This document shows positions 30,846-41,380 of a stretch of DNA of 64,000 nucleotides, one piece after another. Source of the DNA: Campylobacter sp. RM6914 (GTDB lineage: Bacteria; Campylobacterota; Campylobacteria; Campylobacterales; Campylobacteraceae); contig NZ_CP012545.1 in assembly GCF_004803835.1 (NCBI RefSeq), positions 434,001 through 498,000 of the forward strand. Reading direction: 5' to 3'. The notes beneath the pieces are model-generated. The model made no database searches and was not told the DNA's origin. It worked only from the letters and a program-made list of their open reading frames with translations. The translations under genes and the position numbers were made by a program. How positions within the stretch are numbered: the first letter of the stretch is position 1; each line of letters opens with the position of its first letter.

Positions 30846-31484
30846 ATGGCAAAAATTTATAATTTCACCAATGATATCTTGATGGAGCATGCTAGCATAG
30901 TTAGTCAAAGATTATTTATAAATAAAATTTTACACACAGATATCTACGCTCTTGATGAAGGTGAGGAGATCGATAAAGAAAAGCTTTTTTCAGACTGCCT
31001 TGCATGGGTAGTGCACGGTGAAATTTTGCTTACCTATGACACTCGGGAAGTTATGCTAAAAACGGGCGAGAGCTGTCTTATAGAAAATGGTGTTTGGCGT
31101 AAATTTGTTGCAAAAAAGCAGAGTAAATTGATTTTGATAACTTTTAAGGAGAATGTAATGATAGAGCATTTAGATAAGGCGGCTGTATTTAGCCTAGTCC
31201 AAGCGGTAGGATATCAAGATGGCAAGGTGGTAAGTAAAACTCTTGTTAAAAACGATAAAGCAACTGTGACTTTGATGAGTTTTGGTGCAAATACACAACT
31301 TTCTACGCATGCAGCACCAGGAGACGCACTTTTGGTTGCGCTTGACGGAGAGCTTGATCTTACCATAGGTGATGAGAAATTTAACATAAAAGAGGGCGAT
31401 AGTATCGTGATGCCCGGTAAAGTTCCACATGGACTAAAGGTGATGGATAAATTTAAGATGCTTTTGATCGTTACAAGGGATTAA
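30846..31484 (+). CDS. Two-domain cupin protein
   Basis: 212 residues with two cupin barrels: residues about 20-100 (WVVHGEILLTYDTREVMLKT) and 125-212 (LVALDGELDLTIGDEKFNIK, then GDSIVMPGKVPHGLKV). The second carries the usual metal-binding pattern with THAAPGD and a later His. The substrate is unknown; such proteins may be metal-dependent enzymes or sensors. Confidence 0.8.
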   Translation: MAKIYNFTNDILMEHASIVSQRLFINKILHTDIYALDEGEEIDKEKLFSDCLAWVVHGEILLTYDTREVMLKTGESCLIENGVWRKFVAKKQSKLILITFKENVMIEHLDKAAVFSLVQAVGYQDGKVVSKTLVKNDKATVTLMSFGANTQLSTHAAPGDALLVALDGELDLTIGDEKFNIKEGDSIVMPGKVPHGLKVMDKFKMLLIVTRD

Positions 31485-31534
31485 AATAAATTTGAGGTAA
31501 AATACATTTTGTGATTATCTTAAAAGGGAAAAGT

Positions 31535-31936
31535 ATGAGTCTAAAAGAAAGTATCGCAAGCCACATAAAAGATAAATTTGATATAAAGGGCGAAAGGGTG
31601 TTTGAAAAATACCCTAAAATCAATGTTTTTAGACATAAGGACAACCAAAAATGGTTTGCTATCATACTATCGGCAGATGCTAAAAGTCTTGATTTTAGCG
31701 ATGAGGCAAGGCAGAAATTTAAAGGCGAAGTCGAACTTTTAAATTTAAAGTGCGATCCATCTCTTGCTTATCTTTTGCACGATCAAATTCGTATAATCCC
31801 GGCGTATCATATGAGTAAAAAGCACTGGGTAAGCATAAATTTAAACAGCGATATCTCAAAAGAACAAGTTTTTGACCTCATAGACGAGAGCTTTACATTA
31901 AGCGCTAAAAAGAGCAAGCGAAGTGAAAAGCGCTAG
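31535..31936 (+). CDS. MmcQ/YjbR family protein
   Basis: 133 residues from ATG 31535; an in-frame ATG 8 codons upstream is less well placed. The pattern KYPKINVFRHKDNQKWFAII and YHMSKKHWVSINLNSDISKE is that of the MmcQ/YjbR (CyaY-fold) DNA-binding-like family. Function is not well known. It overlaps the glycosylase gene by 14 bases. Confidence 0.82.
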   Translation: MSLKESIASHIKDKFDIKGERVFEKYPKINVFRHKDNQKWFAIILSADAKSLDFSDEARQKFKGEVELLNLKCDPSLAYLLHDQIRIIPAYHMSKKHWVSINLNSDISKEQVFDLIDESFTLSAKKSKRSEKR

Positions 31937-32426
31937 TTATACTCATCCTTTTGAGCCGATTTTTGATAAAAATTCGCAAATTTTAATACTCGGCTCATTT
32001 CCGTCAGTTATCTCACGTGAGGCCGGATTTTATTATTCACATCCTCAAAATCGCTTTTATAAAGTTCTTGCTTCACTTTTTAACGAGCAAATTCCAAAAG
32101 AGACAAATGGCAAGATAGAGTTTTTGCTAAAACATAAGATCGCCCTTTATGACGCCGCTTTGATGTGCGAGATAAAGGGTTCAAGTGACGCTGATATGAG
32201 GCGGATAATTCCTGTAAATTTAAGTCCGATTTTTGATACGGCAAAGATCAGGCAAGTTTATGCAAACGGCGGTAAAGCTTATGAAATTTGCAACAAATTT
32301 TTAAAAGACGAAATTTTACAAGCAACGGGCAAAAACGTCACGCCTCTTCCTTCGACAAGCCCTAGAAATGCCAAATTTAGCCTCGAAAGACTTATAAAAG
32401 AGTATGCGGTTATACTAAATAAGTGA
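31923..32426 (+). CDS. DNA-deoxyinosine glycosylase-like (UDG superfamily, HDG type)
   Basis: 167 residues from GTG 31923. It has the HDG/family-6 signature ILILGSFPSVISREAGFYYS followed by HPQNRFYKVL, and a central IALYDAALMCEIKGSSD. The C-terminal motif PLPSTSPRNAKFSLERL resembles the HPSP..N loop with a changed first residue. It removes deaminated bases such as hypoxanthine. It is translated in overlap with the MmcQ-like gene. Confidence 0.82.
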   Translation: MKSASYTHPFEPIFDKNSQILILGSFPSVISREAGFYYSHPQNRFYKVLASLFNEQIPKETNGKIEFLLKHKIALYDAALMCEIKGSSDADMRRIIPVNLSPIFDTAKIRQVYANGGKAYEICNKFLKDEILQATGKNVTPLPSTSPRNAKFSLERLIKEYAVILNK

Positions 32427-32491
32427 AATCCAAATTTCATTTAAATTCAGTTTGAAATAGTATAATCGCCCCTTTAAAATTTGAGGAAATC

Positions 32492-33670
32492 ATGAAACGC
32501 AAACATAATTCAAAAATATTTTTATTGCTCTTTTTGGGTGCACTTTCCGCATTTGGACCATTTGTCATCGACCTTTATCTTCCAGCACTTCCGTCTATCT
32601 CGCATTGGTTTAACGCCTCAACCTCGCTTACGCAACTCACCCTTACCACAAGTATGGCAGGACTTGCGATCGGACAGTTGTTAATCGGTCCTATAAGTGA
32701 TAAATTCGGACGAAAACTGCCTCTTACGATATCGCTTATCATCTATACTATAAGCACGATTTGTATATTTTTTACCGCAAGTATCGAGATGTTTATCTTT
32801 ATGAGGGTTATCCAAGGACTCTCAAGTGCGGGCAGCGTAGTTATCGCTCGTGCGGTAGTAGGTGATCTTTACAGCGGTCATGAGATGACTAAATTTTTCT
32901 CACTCATGATGGTTATAAATTCGCTAGCACCCATTCTTTCTCCTATCGGCGGATCGTTCCTGCTTAAAGTTACAGACTGGCGCGGGATTTTTGTTGTACT
33001 TAGCGTGATAGGTATTGTGCTTTTTATCGCAAATTTTAACTTCAAAGAGAGCCTTGTTTCGCATCGCCGCATGAGCGTGCCGTTGCTTGAGACATACGGT
33101 ATTTACAAAAAGATAATACTTTATAAAAAATTTATGCTTTTTGTTGCGATTTTAACATTTGCGCTTGGCGGAATGTTTGCGTATATCGCTTCAAGTGCGT
33201 TTATACTACAAGAGGTATTTGGTCTTAGTGAAGTTGAGTATGCACTTTGTTTTGGTGCAAACGGCTTTGCTTTAAGCGTTGGTGCCGGTATCTCAAGCAA
33301 GCTTAAAGAAAGGCGCTCTCTTTATGTCGGAGTTATAGGACTTTTTGTTTCATGCGTGTATCTTAGCGTGGTTTTTGGGTTAAGACTTGATGTTTGGTTT
33401 GTGGTGTCTTGCTTTTTTGTCCAGATGTTTTTTACGGGCTTTTTACTGCCGATATCTTCGGCACTTGCGATGAATTGTGGCAGAGAGTATGCGGGCTCGG
33501 CATCTGCTATGCTTGGTTTTTGCCCGTTTTTCCTAGGTGGTATAGTTTCGCCACTTGTTGGGCTTGGAGATATATTTGTCAGCACGACTATAGTGATATG
33601 CTTGTGTTTTTTAGGTGTGCTTATATCGTTCGTGATGGTAAATAAATTTGGATATTTAAAGGCAAGATAG
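32492..33670 (+). CDS. MFS multidrug exporter, Bcr/CflA family
   Basis: 392 residues and about 12 membrane segments. It has the Bcr/CflA opening GPFVIDLYLPALPSISHWFN, the loop motif GPISDKFGRKLPL and the antiporter motif C region RVIQGLSSAGSVVIARAVVGD. It exports small drugs against protons. A good start follows a T-rich gap with TATAAT at about 32459. Confidence 0.92.
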   Translation: MKRKHNSKIFLLLFLGALSAFGPFVIDLYLPALPSISHWFNASTSLTQLTLTTSMAGLAIGQLLIGPISDKFGRKLPLTISLIIYTISTICIFFTASIEMFIFMRVIQGLSSAGSVVIARAVVGDLYSGHEMTKFFSLMMVINSLAPILSPIGGSFLLKVTDWRGIFVVLSVIGIVLFIANFNFKESLVSHRRMSVPLLETYGIYKKIILYKKFMLFVAILTFALGGMFAYIASSAFILQEVFGLSEVEYALCFGANGFALSVGAGISSKLKERRSLYVGVIGLFVSCVYLSVVFGLRLDVWFVVSCFFVQMFFTGFLLPISSALAMNCGREYAGSASAMLGFCPFFLGGIVSPLVGLGDIFVSTTIVICLCFLGVLISFVMVNKFGYLKAR

Positions 33671-33720
33671 CTAAATTTATAGAAATTTAAATAAATACGT
33701 TAAAATGAGCCGACAAAAGG

Positions 33721-34362
33721 ATGAAAATGATCTATCTAGTCGGTTCTGATTTAAAATTTGAAGGTGTTAAAACACTTGTTTTAAACGAAATTTCTTTTTT
33801 AAAATTTGATGTAAATTTAAATAATTACGACGCTCTTATTATAACTTCAAAAAACAGCATAAATGCTTTAAAATTTAATGAAATTTTACCAGTTGAAAAT
33901 TTGCAAATTTACTCCATAGGTAAGGCGACAAGTAAGGCTGCGATGGAGTTTGGCTTTAATAAAATTTATACTGCCAAAAATGCTCACGGAAATGAATTTG
34001 CGCATGAAATTTTGCCGTTTTTGGCTGCGAAAAAAGTTGTTTTTTTAAGAGCCAAAACCACCGCTTCAAATATCTTTGAAATTTTAAAAAACGATGGCGT
34101 TAGCATAGATCAGATCATAGCTTATGAAAATTTATACAAGCCATTAAAAGACGAGCAGAGACCGCCAAATGGTAGCGTGATAATCTTTACCGCTCCATCT
34201 GCTGTTAGAAATTTTATCAACAATTTTGGCTTTGACGAGAGTTATAAGGTGGTTGCTATCGGTAAAACTACTGCAAACGAGCTTAAATTTGCTAAAAATT
34301 TAAAAATATCACAGCTTCAAAGCGTAAATGAATGTATCAACATAGCCAAAACGTTAGTTTAA
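33721..34362 (+). CDS. hemD: Uroporphyrinogen-III synthase
   Basis: 213 residues in two similar halves, the HemD fold. Segments are NYDALIITSKNSINALKF, IYSIGKATSKAAMEFGF and VIIFTAPSAVRNFINNFG followed by VVAIGKTTANEL. It closes hydroxymethylbilane to uroporphyrinogen III for haem synthesis. Sequence conservation in this family is low, so the call rests on this repeated pattern. Confidence 0.88.
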   Translation: MKMIYLVGSDLKFEGVKTLVLNEISFLKFDVNLNNYDALIITSKNSINALKFNEILPVENLQIYSIGKATSKAAMEFGFNKIYTAKNAHGNEFAHEILPFLAAKKVVFLRAKTTASNIFEILKNDGVSIDQIIAYENLYKPLKDEQRPPNGSVIIFTAPSAVRNFINNFGFDESYKVVAIGKTTANELKFAKNLKISQLQSVNECINIAKTLV

Positions 34363-34374
34363 GTAAATTTTTTA

Positions 34375-34380
34375 TATAAT
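34375..34380 (+). promoter_or_regulatory. -10 box of the 6S-like RNA
   Basis: A perfect TATAAT, preceded by TTTTTTA, 7 bases before the predicted first base of the RNA. It lies right after the hemD stop, with no reading frame between. Confidence 0.75.
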
Positions 34381-34386
34381 TTCTAA

Positions 34387-34577
34387 GCCTGAGTGAAGCG
34401 AGTAAGCATTTTAACGGGGTCCAACACTATTGTATTAGCGAAGATGTATGGTTGTCTTGTGATGTGGCTTCGTTTGAGCACATTGGGTGCGAGAAGTTGC
34501 AACCGTTTGTCAGTCATCTATTTGCAAGATTGGCTTGATTTTGGGCCACTCTTTTATGCGACGCTCACTCGGGTTTT
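34387..34577 (+). ncRNA. ssrS: 6S-like RNA upstream of purD
   Basis: About 190 bases without an ORF of its own kind, from 7 bases after a TATAAT box to a T run. The ends pair: CCTGAGTGAAGCG at the 5' side with CGCTCACTCGGG at the 3' side, then TTTTT, so one long closing stem encloses a large interior, as in 6S RNA. In epsilonproteobacteria a structured RNA motif is known directly upstream of purD, and it has been linked to 6S RNA. It would sequester sigma-70 polymerase. The purD transcript may be read from it. Confidence 0.78.
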
Positions 34578-34592
34578 TAAAACGGAGAAGAC

Positions 34593-35840
34593 ATGAAAAT
34601 CCTTATCATCGGCAACGGTGGCAGAGAATACGCCATCGGTTTAAAACTACAAAGCGAAACAAATGTTGAAAAGATCTATTTTGCTCCCGGTAACGGCGCA
34701 ACTTCAAAAATCGGCGAAAATGTCTTAACGTCTGATTTTGAACAACTGGCCAAATTTGCCATAGATAACGCCATAGACCTTACTATAGTAGGGCCTGAAG
34801 CCCCGCTTAGTGCCGGCGTAGTAGATGTGTTTAAAGCACATGGGCTGGCTGTATTTGGACCAAGCAAAGCTGCGGCTAGACTTGAAGGTAGCAAGGCATA
34901 CATGAAGGACTTTTTGGCTAAAAATAATATAAAAACCGCGCAGTACCTAAATACGGACAATAAGAAAGAGGCATTTAAATTTATAGATACATTAGGGCTT
35001 CCTGTCGTTGTTAAGGCTGATGGGCTATGTGCGGGTAAAGGCGTTATTATCGCTCAAACTCACGAAGAGGCAAAAGATGCGGTTAGTGATATGCTTAGTG
35101 GAGATAGCTTTGGCGATGCCGGAAAACGAGTTGTCGTCGAGGAGTATTTGGACGGATTTGAATTAAGCTTTTTTGCTATTTGCGATGGAGAAAATTTTGT
35201 AAGCTTGCCTGTAGCTCAAGATCATAAGCGTCTTCTTGATAACGACAAAGGTCCAAATACCGGCGGAATGGGCGCATATGCCCCAAGTCCATTGGCTGGT
35301 GCAAATTTGATAAAACGTCTTGAGGATGAGGTTGTAAAACCGACTTTAAAAGGTATGCAAAATGAGGGCGCGCCTTTTTGCGGAGTGCTCTTTGTAGGTG
35401 TTATGGTGGTTGGCGATGAGCCTTATGTGCTTGAATTTAATGTGAGATTTGGCGATCCTGAGTGCGAAGTGTTAATGCCTTTAATAGACGGAAACTTGAG
35501 TGAAATTTTACTAAATGCGGCAAATGGTAAGCTTGAAGCGGTTAAGCTAAAAGCACAATGTGCTGTCGGTGTTGTGATATCAAGCGAAAATTACCCTTAT
35601 AAAAATTCACCAAAAGCAAAGATAAGCGTTAAGCAAATTCCTGAAAATTCACATTTAGTTTATGCAGGAGTTAGTGAAAAAGATGGTGAAATTTATGCTA
35701 GCGGTGGACGTGTTTTGGTCTGTGTAGGTCTTGGAGATAGTATAAAAAATGCGCAAGAAAGAGCATATGAGCTTTGTAAAAATGTAGAATTTAAAGGCAT
35801 GCAATACCGCAAAGATATAGCTTGGCAGGCTCTTAGATGA
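34593..35840 (+). CDS. purD: Phosphoribosylamine-glycine ligase
   Basis: 415 residues, full length. It has [24 protein letters not shown]-type [12 protein letters not shown], the ATP-grasp segment [17 protein letters not shown], and [20 protein letters not shown]. It makes GAR in purine synthesis. It starts 15 bases after the 6S-like RNA and overlaps the RDD gene by 4 bases. Confidence 0.97.
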   Translation: MKILIIGNGGREYAIGLKLQSETNVEKIYFAPGNGATSKIGENVLTSDFEQLAKFAIDNAIDLTIVGPEAPLSAGVVDVFKAHGLAVFGPSKAAARLEGSKAYMKDFLAKNNIKTAQYLNTDNKKEAFKFIDTLGLPVVVKADGLCAGKGVIIAQTHEEAKDAVSDMLSGDSFGDAGKRVVVEEYLDGFELSFFAICDGENFVSLPVAQDHKRLLDNDKGPNTGGMGAYAPSPLAGANLIKRLEDEVVKPTLKGMQNEGAPFCGVLFVGVMVVGDEPYVLEFNVRFGDPECEVLMPLIDGNLSEILLNAANGKLEAVKLKAQCAVGVVISSENYPYKNSPKAKISVKQIPENSHLVYAGVSEKDGEIYASGGRVLVCVGLGDSIKNAQERAYELCKNVEFKGMQYRKDIAWQALR

Positions 35841-36292
35841 GCGCAGATACGATAATCCAAAAGCTTGAACGAGAAAATATCTCTTTGGCAAGTTTTGCAA
35901 GACGAATTTATGCGTTTTGCATAGATGAGGTGCTTATAAGCATTTTGTTTATGGTGATTTACTGGGATAAATTTGCGCAAGTGACCACATATGAAGAGAC
36001 GGTTTTATTGGCCTCGGCGCTTGTCTTTCAGATGGTGGTTTTAAAGATAATATACCAGACATTTTTTACTTGGTATTATGGTGCCAGTATCGGTAAAATC
36101 ATGATGAAAATAATTTGCATAGATGTTGATGTCCTTGATAAGCCAAATTTGGCGGCTAGTCTTTCAAGGGCGGCTATGAGAGTGTTTGGCGAGATGTCTT
36201 TTTATCTTGGATTTGTATGGGCATTTGGCAACTCGGCTCGTCAAACATGGCATGATAAGTTAGCAAAGACGGTCGTAGTAAATGTTGCGTAA
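35837..36292 (+). CDS. RDD family membrane protein
   Basis: 151 residues with the RDD opening [20 protein letters not shown] (Arg-Asp-Asp pattern as R..D), three to four membrane segments, and the second element [13 protein letters not shown]. The C-terminus ends [11 protein letters not shown], typical of the family. Function is unclear. It is coupled to purD (ATGA) and overlaps lptD by 11 bases. Confidence 0.85.
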   Translation: MSADTIIQKLERENISLASFARRIYAFCIDEVLISILFMVIYWDKFAQVTTYEETVLLASALVFQMVVLKIIYQTFFTWYYGASIGKIMMKIICIDVDVLDKPNLAASLSRAAMRVFGEMSFYLGFVWAFGNSARQTWHDKLAKTVVVNVA

Positions 36293-38462
36293 AGTTTTAC
36301 CGCTTACATTAGCTTGCTGCTTAAATTCTTTTGCCGATATCCAAAATGTCCAGCTTTTAGCCGATAACGTAAGCCAAGAAGCCGGTGTAATAACTGCCGA
36401 AAAAAACGTTGTTGTCTACTCTCAAACATACCTTGTTACGGCTGACCGTGCTATTTATGATCAAAATAATTCCATAATAGAACTCTTTGGCAATGTAAAC
36501 ATGATGAAAGGTGTTGGAGAAATTTCACGCTCAAGTTATGCAAAGATAAATCTAAAAAACAACGAAAGTAGTTTTGAAGCGCTTTTTATGATGGATAAAG
36601 AGATGGAAGTCTGGATGAAGAGCGACGAAAGTAGCTCTGATGATGAGTATTACCGCACAAAAAGAGCTTTAGTATCAAGTTGTAATGTGCAAGATCCGGA
36701 CTGGAGTATATCTTCAAGCTCTGCCATGTTAAATAAAGAAAGCAAATTTTTGCATATGTTTAACCCGGTTTTTACCGTCGATCTACCATTTGTCGGCGAT
36801 ACTCCGGTGTTTTACCTTCCGTATTTTGGATTTCCAACAGATACTACTAGAAGAACCGGACTTTTGCCGCCTGATATGGGATATAGTGCAGGCGAGGGGG
36901 TTTATTTTAAACAGCCTGTTTATTTTGCCCCGTATAACGAGTGGGACTTGCAGCTTGACCCACAAATACGAACCAAAAGAGGTGCTGGACTTTATGGTTC
37001 GTTTAGATTTGTTGATTCGCCTGATTCAAGAGGAGAGTTTAGTTTTGGAGCCTTTAGAGACCGTGAGAGTTACCGCGAAAGAGAGGCAAATAAAAACACA
37101 AAAGAGCTAAGTCTAAAAAATAAAACTCACAAAGGTATTAGCTTTGAGTATGAGCGCGATAAACTTGTAAAATACCTAACTGACGCACCTTTACAAGAGG
37201 GTTTGTGGATAAATGCTACTGATTTAAATGACATAGACTATTTAAATTTAAAGGGAAGAGAAGACGACTTTGACTCGTTGGTGACTTCTAAATTTAACTA
37301 TTTTATAGCAAATGAAAAGCACTTTTTGGGAGCTTACACGAAGTATTATATAGATACTGAAAAAGTAGGTAGCAGATATGAAAACAAAACCACCCTTCAA
37401 GAGCTACCAAGTCTTCAGTATCATAAATTTACCGACACTTTAGTATTGCCAAATTTGCTTTACTCTGTTGATGTTCAGTCGCATAGATACGACCGTCATA
37501 TCGGTGTAACGGCGACTCAGTATGAGTTAAATGTTCCTGTTTCATTTCACTTGCCGGTATTCGACGAAGCTGCGACATTTTCTTTTTATGAAAATTTCTA
37601 TGCAAGCCGTATAGATTATAATAGAAAAGCAATCTCTGCGATTGATTTAAGCGAGGACAAGAGCGATATTTATGTAAATAATTATCACAGACTAGCGCTT
37701 CACACAGACCTTGCTAAGCCTTATGATGACTTCTTTCATGCTATAAATTTTGGTGTCGAATATATCAAAAAAGGCTATAATAGGGGTGATCTAAGTGATG
37801 AGTATATTTACTCGGGTACCGTATATGCAGGGCTTAAAAACCAATACGAAAATTTCTTAGCACAAGAAAAAACAAAAGATGAATTTTTAGCATATGCGAC
37901 TCAGTATTTTTACAACTCAGAAGGCAGAAAAATTATAAGGCATACCATTTCTCAAGGATACTATACCGGCGAAGACGAGTATGGAAATTTAAAAAATACC
38001 ATCGCACTATATCCGACTAAAAATTTATCTTTTTACAACAAGCTTGAGTATTCTCATGTAGATAATGAATTTAAAAAGCTTCAAAGCGGAGCAAGATACT
38101 CAAATGATAGATTTGGTGCGAGCATTATGCATACTATGTTAAAAAAAGGAAATTCTGATAAGGACAGCTATTTAACTAGCTATACATCTATAAATTTGCC
38201 TCGTCAGTATAAATTAACAGGCGCTTGGCAATATAACCTTGAGCGGGATTATACGAAGACATGGAGTGTTGGCGTGCTACATCATAGAAAATGTTGGAAC
38301 TACGGTCTTATATACAAAAAAGACATAGAGCCTGTAACTACAACCGATGGTTCAGCTACAAGAAAAGTAAACGGCTTTTTATTTACTGTAAATTTTTACC
38401 CTATGGGCGGTATTAATTATGATTTCTCAGTAGAGTCTGACCCTAGCACCGGAAGTAGCTAA
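36282..38462 (+). CDS. lptD: LPS-assembly protein LptD
   Basis: 726 residues. A signal peptide ([17 protein letters not shown]) is followed by an OstA/LptA-like beta-jellyroll (LLADNVSQEAGVITAEKNVV) and a large outer-membrane beta-barrel. The phrases FTVDLPFVGDTPVFYLPYFG and YSAGEGVYFKQPVYFAPYN are typical of LptD. It places lipopolysaccharide in the outer leaflet together with LptE. The stop overlaps the next start by one base. Confidence 0.95.
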   Translation: MLRKVLPLTLACCLNSFADIQNVQLLADNVSQEAGVITAEKNVVVYSQTYLVTADRAIYDQNNSIIELFGNVNMMKGVGEISRSSYAKINLKNNESSFEALFMMDKEMEVWMKSDESSSDDEYYRTKRALVSSCNVQDPDWSISSSSAMLNKESKFLHMFNPVFTVDLPFVGDTPVFYLPYFGFPTDTTRRTGLLPPDMGYSAGEGVYFKQPVYFAPYNEWDLQLDPQIRTKRGAGLYGSFRFVDSPDSRGEFSFGAFRDRESYREREANKNTKELSLKNKTHKGISFEYERDKLVKYLTDAPLQEGLWINATDLNDIDYLNLKGREDDFDSLVTSKFNYFIANEKHFLGAYTKYYIDTEKVGSRYENKTTLQELPSLQYHKFTDTLVLPNLLYSVDVQSHRYDRHIGVTATQYELNVPVSFHLPVFDEAATFSFYENFYASRIDYNRKAISAIDLSEDKSDIYVNNYHRLALHTDLAKPYDDFFHAINFGVEYIKKGYNRGDLSDEYIYSGTVYAGLKNQYENFLAQEKTKDEFLAYATQYFYNSEGRKIIRHTISQGYYTGEDEYGNLKNTIALYPTKNLSFYNKLEYSHVDNEFKKLQSGARYSNDRFGASIMHTMLKKGNSDKDSYLTSYTSINLPRQYKLTGAWQYNLERDYTKTWSVGVLHHRKCWNYGLIYKKDIEPVTTTDGSATRKVNGFLFTVNFYPMGGINYDFSVESDPSTGSS

Positions 38463-39166
38463 TGGCTGAAAATATAGATAAATTTAAAGACCAGCTCGAT
38501 GCGGCGGCGAAACTACTTGAAATTTTACCAAAAAAGGAGCTCGTCGACAGAAAGACCATAGTGGTTTGTATGTCGCTTGATTCTGTTTTGCTGACGGATT
38601 TTATATGCAAAGGTCTGGGGCTTAGCTACGAGATGCTGTTTAGCGAACAGATATTTGCGCCAAATAACCCGGAGTGTAGCATAGGCATAGTAAGTGAAAC
38701 CGAAGATATTGTTTTAGATGATGCCTTGATAAGAGCTTTTAATATAAGTTATGACTTTGTATACGGCGAAGCACATAGAAAATATGAAGAGAAAATTTTA
38801 AAAAACGTATACAAGTATAGAAAAGGAAATTTACTTGGCAAGCTAAAAGATAGAAATATCTTGCTTATAGATGAAGGCTGCGAAACAGGGCTTACCGCAT
38901 CAGTTTGCATAAAGACTTTAATGGGCTTAAAAGTAAAATCAATCGCGTATGCCACACCCGTCATAGCAACCGATGTGGCTGCTAGCTTAAATGATTTAGT
39001 AGATGAAATTTATATGATAAATAAAATAGCCGACTTTATAGATGTGGATAGTTATTATACTAAAAAGATAGCCGTAACAAGTGAAAGTATAATGTCTATT
39101 TTAGAAGAGAGTCCTTACTATTTACCGTTACAAAAACAACAAGGAGAGAAAAATAATGCAATATAG
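38462..39166 (+). CDS. Phosphoribosyltransferase-domain protein
   Basis: 234 residues. The core [20 protein letters not shown] is a type I PRTase PRPP loop in slightly changed form (usual D-D-x-x-x-T-G-x-T is DEGCETGLT). An SLD-type N-terminal part and a C-terminal helix follow. A nucleobase substrate cannot be assigned. It overlaps pnp by 11 bases, so the two are translated together, as in related epsilonproteobacteria. Confidence 0.8.
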   Translation: MAENIDKFKDQLDAAAKLLEILPKKELVDRKTIVVCMSLDSVLLTDFICKGLGLSYEMLFSEQIFAPNNPECSIGIVSETEDIVLDDALIRAFNISYDFVYGEAHRKYEEKILKNVYKYRKGNLLGKLKDRNILLIDEGCETGLTASVCIKTLMGLKVKSIAYATPVIATDVAASLNDLVDEIYMINKIADFIDVDSYYTKKIAVTSESIMSILEESPYYLPLQKQQGEKNNAI

Positions 39167-41360
39167 TATAGAAGTAAATAATCAGGTTGAAATTTTCGAC
39201 CTAAATAAAGTTGCAAAACAAGCAGCTGGGGCGGTTTTACTACGTGTTAAAAACACGGTTGTCTTGGCTACGGTGGCTAGGGAAGATACGCAAGTTAGCG
39301 AGGACTTTTTACCGCTTACCGTCCAATATATAGAAAAAGCTTACGCCGCAGGAAGGATACCTGGTGGTTATGTAAAGCGTGAAACTAAGCCGGGTGATTT
39401 TGAAACATTAACAGCGCGTATTATTGACCGCTCTTTAAGACCACTTTTTCCTAAAGGCTACGCCTATCCTACACAAATAGTTGTTATGGTGCTATCGGCA
39501 GATCCAGAGGTTGATTTGCAAGTTGTAGGACTTAATGCGGCTTCGGTTGCACTTTATCTAAGTGATATACCGGTTAATCGTCCTGTTTGCGGTGTTAGGG
39601 TTGGATATATAGATGATGAATTCGTCATAAATCCAAGCAATTCTAAATTAAAAGAGAGCGCGCTTGATCTTTACGTGGCAGGTACAAAAGATGAACTTTT
39701 GATGATAGAGATGAGAAGCCTCCCTCAACAAAGTGCACAGATAATACCTATCGCGGCTATTGATCCGATAATGAGTCCTAGCCTTGAAGATAACATTATC
39801 GACAAACAAAGCATGAATGAATTTAGTGAAGATAAAATGGTCGAGGCGATAGACTTTGCGGCTAAGGCGATACTTCGCGCGAGCAATGCCTACGAAGAGG
39901 CATTTAAAGAACATAAAAAAGATGACGCAGTCCTTGAGCTAAAACCTGAAATAGAAAATGAAAACATAGCTGTTTATATCGATAAATTTTATAAAAACGA
40001 TGTTAAAAATGCTATCAACCAAATGGCAAAAAGCGAGCGTGCAAGCGAGCTTACAAAGATAGCCAAGCAAATTTTAAGCGACGAAATAGCCCAGCAAGAA
40101 GGATGGGAAGAGGGCGTTATCTCAAATGTTCTTGGTAAATTTAAGAAAAAAATCGTCCGCGAACAAATCATCAACGAAGGAATTCGTGCTGACGGCAGAA
40201 GACTTGACGAGGTTCGTCCAATAAGCATTGAAACAAATGTCCTGCCAAATGCACATGGCTCATGTTTGTTTACTCGCGGTCAGACACAAGCCTTGGTTGT
40301 TGCTACGCTAGGAACTGACAGTGATGCACAGATGTATGATATCTTAACAGAAAAAACAGCTCTTGTAGAAAAATTTATGTTTAACTATAACTTCCCTGGA
40401 TTTAGCGTTGGCGAAGCAAGCCCTCTTAAGGCACCGGGCAGACGTGAACTAGGACATGGCAACCTTGCAAAACGTGCACTAACTCCAAGTATAGATGTAA
40501 ATTCCCCATATACAATGCGTGTTGTTTCTGAAATTTTAGAAAGTAACGGCTCAAGCTCTATGGCAAGTGTTTGTGGTGGCTCTTTGGCGCTTCGTGCAGC
40601 TGGTGTAGACACGCAAAAGTTAGTTGCGGGAGTTGCGATGGGTCTTGTGTTTGAAGGCGACAAGCATGCTGTTTTAACCGATATTATGGGGCTTGAAGAC
40701 CATGATGGCGATATGGACTTTAAGGTCGCTGGAAGTCGTGACGGTATAACTGCGCTTCAGATGGATATAAAACTTGGCGGAATTAGCCTTGAAGTTCTTA
40801 AAGAGGCGCTTGAACAGGCAAAACGCGGTCGCGAGCATATCTTAAATTTAATGGAAGAAGCAGACAATGCGATCGTTGTTAATGAAGAAATTTTGCCAAA
40901 GCTTGAACTCTTTAGTGTTGATCCGGGTAAGATAGTAGATATCATCGGACAAGCCGGCAAAACCATAAAAGAGATAATCGAACGCTTTGAAGTATCAATT
41001 GATCTTGATAGAGAAAAAGGTGAGGTTAAAATAGCCGGTGGTGCTAAGAGAAATGTTGATGCGGCAAAAGATTATATTATAGAAATCACGTCAAAAGATA
41101 ACTCAAGAGGTTTTTCTAAAAAACCACACGGACGCGACCGTGATAAAGATAGAGCAAAACCTACGTTTAATATCGGAGATAAATTTCAAGGTGCTGTAAA
41201 AAATGTTGTCGATTTTGGTGTTTTTGTCGAGTTAAAAGATGGTGTAGACGGGCTTTTACATATATCTAAAATAAAAACTCCACTAAAAGTAGGCGATGTT
41301 GTAGAGGTTGTAGTTAGCGAACAAAAAGGTAATAAAATTTCGCTATCTTTAGCAGAGTAA
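39156..41360 (+). CDS. pnp: Polyribonucleotide nucleotidyltransferase
   Basis: 734 residues. The two RNase PH domains are near 1-220 and 325-560 ([37 protein letters not shown]). A KH domain is near 565-620 ([20 protein letters not shown]). An S1 domain is at the end ([20 protein letters not shown]). It degrades RNA phosphorolytically and is part of RNA turnover. Confidence 0.98.
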   Translation: MQYSIEVNNQVEIFDLNKVAKQAAGAVLLRVKNTVVLATVAREDTQVSEDFLPLTVQYIEKAYAAGRIPGGYVKRETKPGDFETLTARIIDRSLRPLFPKGYAYPTQIVVMVLSADPEVDLQVVGLNAASVALYLSDIPVNRPVCGVRVGYIDDEFVINPSNSKLKESALDLYVAGTKDELLMIEMRSLPQQSAQIIPIAAIDPIMSPSLEDNIIDKQSMNEFSEDKMVEAIDFAAKAILRASNAYEEAFKEHKKDDAVLELKPEIENENIAVYIDKFYKNDVKNAINQMAKSERASELTKIAKQILSDEIAQQEGWEEGVISNVLGKFKKKIVREQIINEGIRADGRRLDEVRPISIETNVLPNAHGSCLFTRGQTQALVVATLGTDSDAQMYDILTEKTALVEKFMFNYNFPGFSVGEASPLKAPGRRELGHGNLAKRALTPSIDVNSPYTMRVVSEILESNGSSSMASVCGGSLALRAAGVDTQKLVAGVAMGLVFEGDKHAVLTDIMGLEDHDGDMDFKVAGSRDGITALQMDIKLGGISLEVLKEALEQAKRGREHILNLMEEADNAIVVNEEILPKLELFSVDPGKIVDIIGQAGKTIKEIIERFEVSIDLDREKGEVKIAGGAKRNVDAAKDYIIEITSKDNSRGFSKKPHGRDRDKDRAKPTFNIGDKFQGAVKNVVDFGVFVELKDGVDGLLHISKIKTPLKVGDVVEVVVSEQKGNKISLSLAE

Positions 41361-41380
41361 AATTTCACAAAGGATCTGAT

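Noticed and set aside
34393-34669. Plus-strand small ORFs across the 6S-like RNA
   Set aside because: They lack ribosome sites, and the region shows paired ends and a promoter of a structured RNA instead.
38462-39166. ComF-type competence protein
   Set aside because: It lacks the N-terminal CxxC zinc ribbon of ComF, so only the phosphoribosyltransferase fold is claimed.
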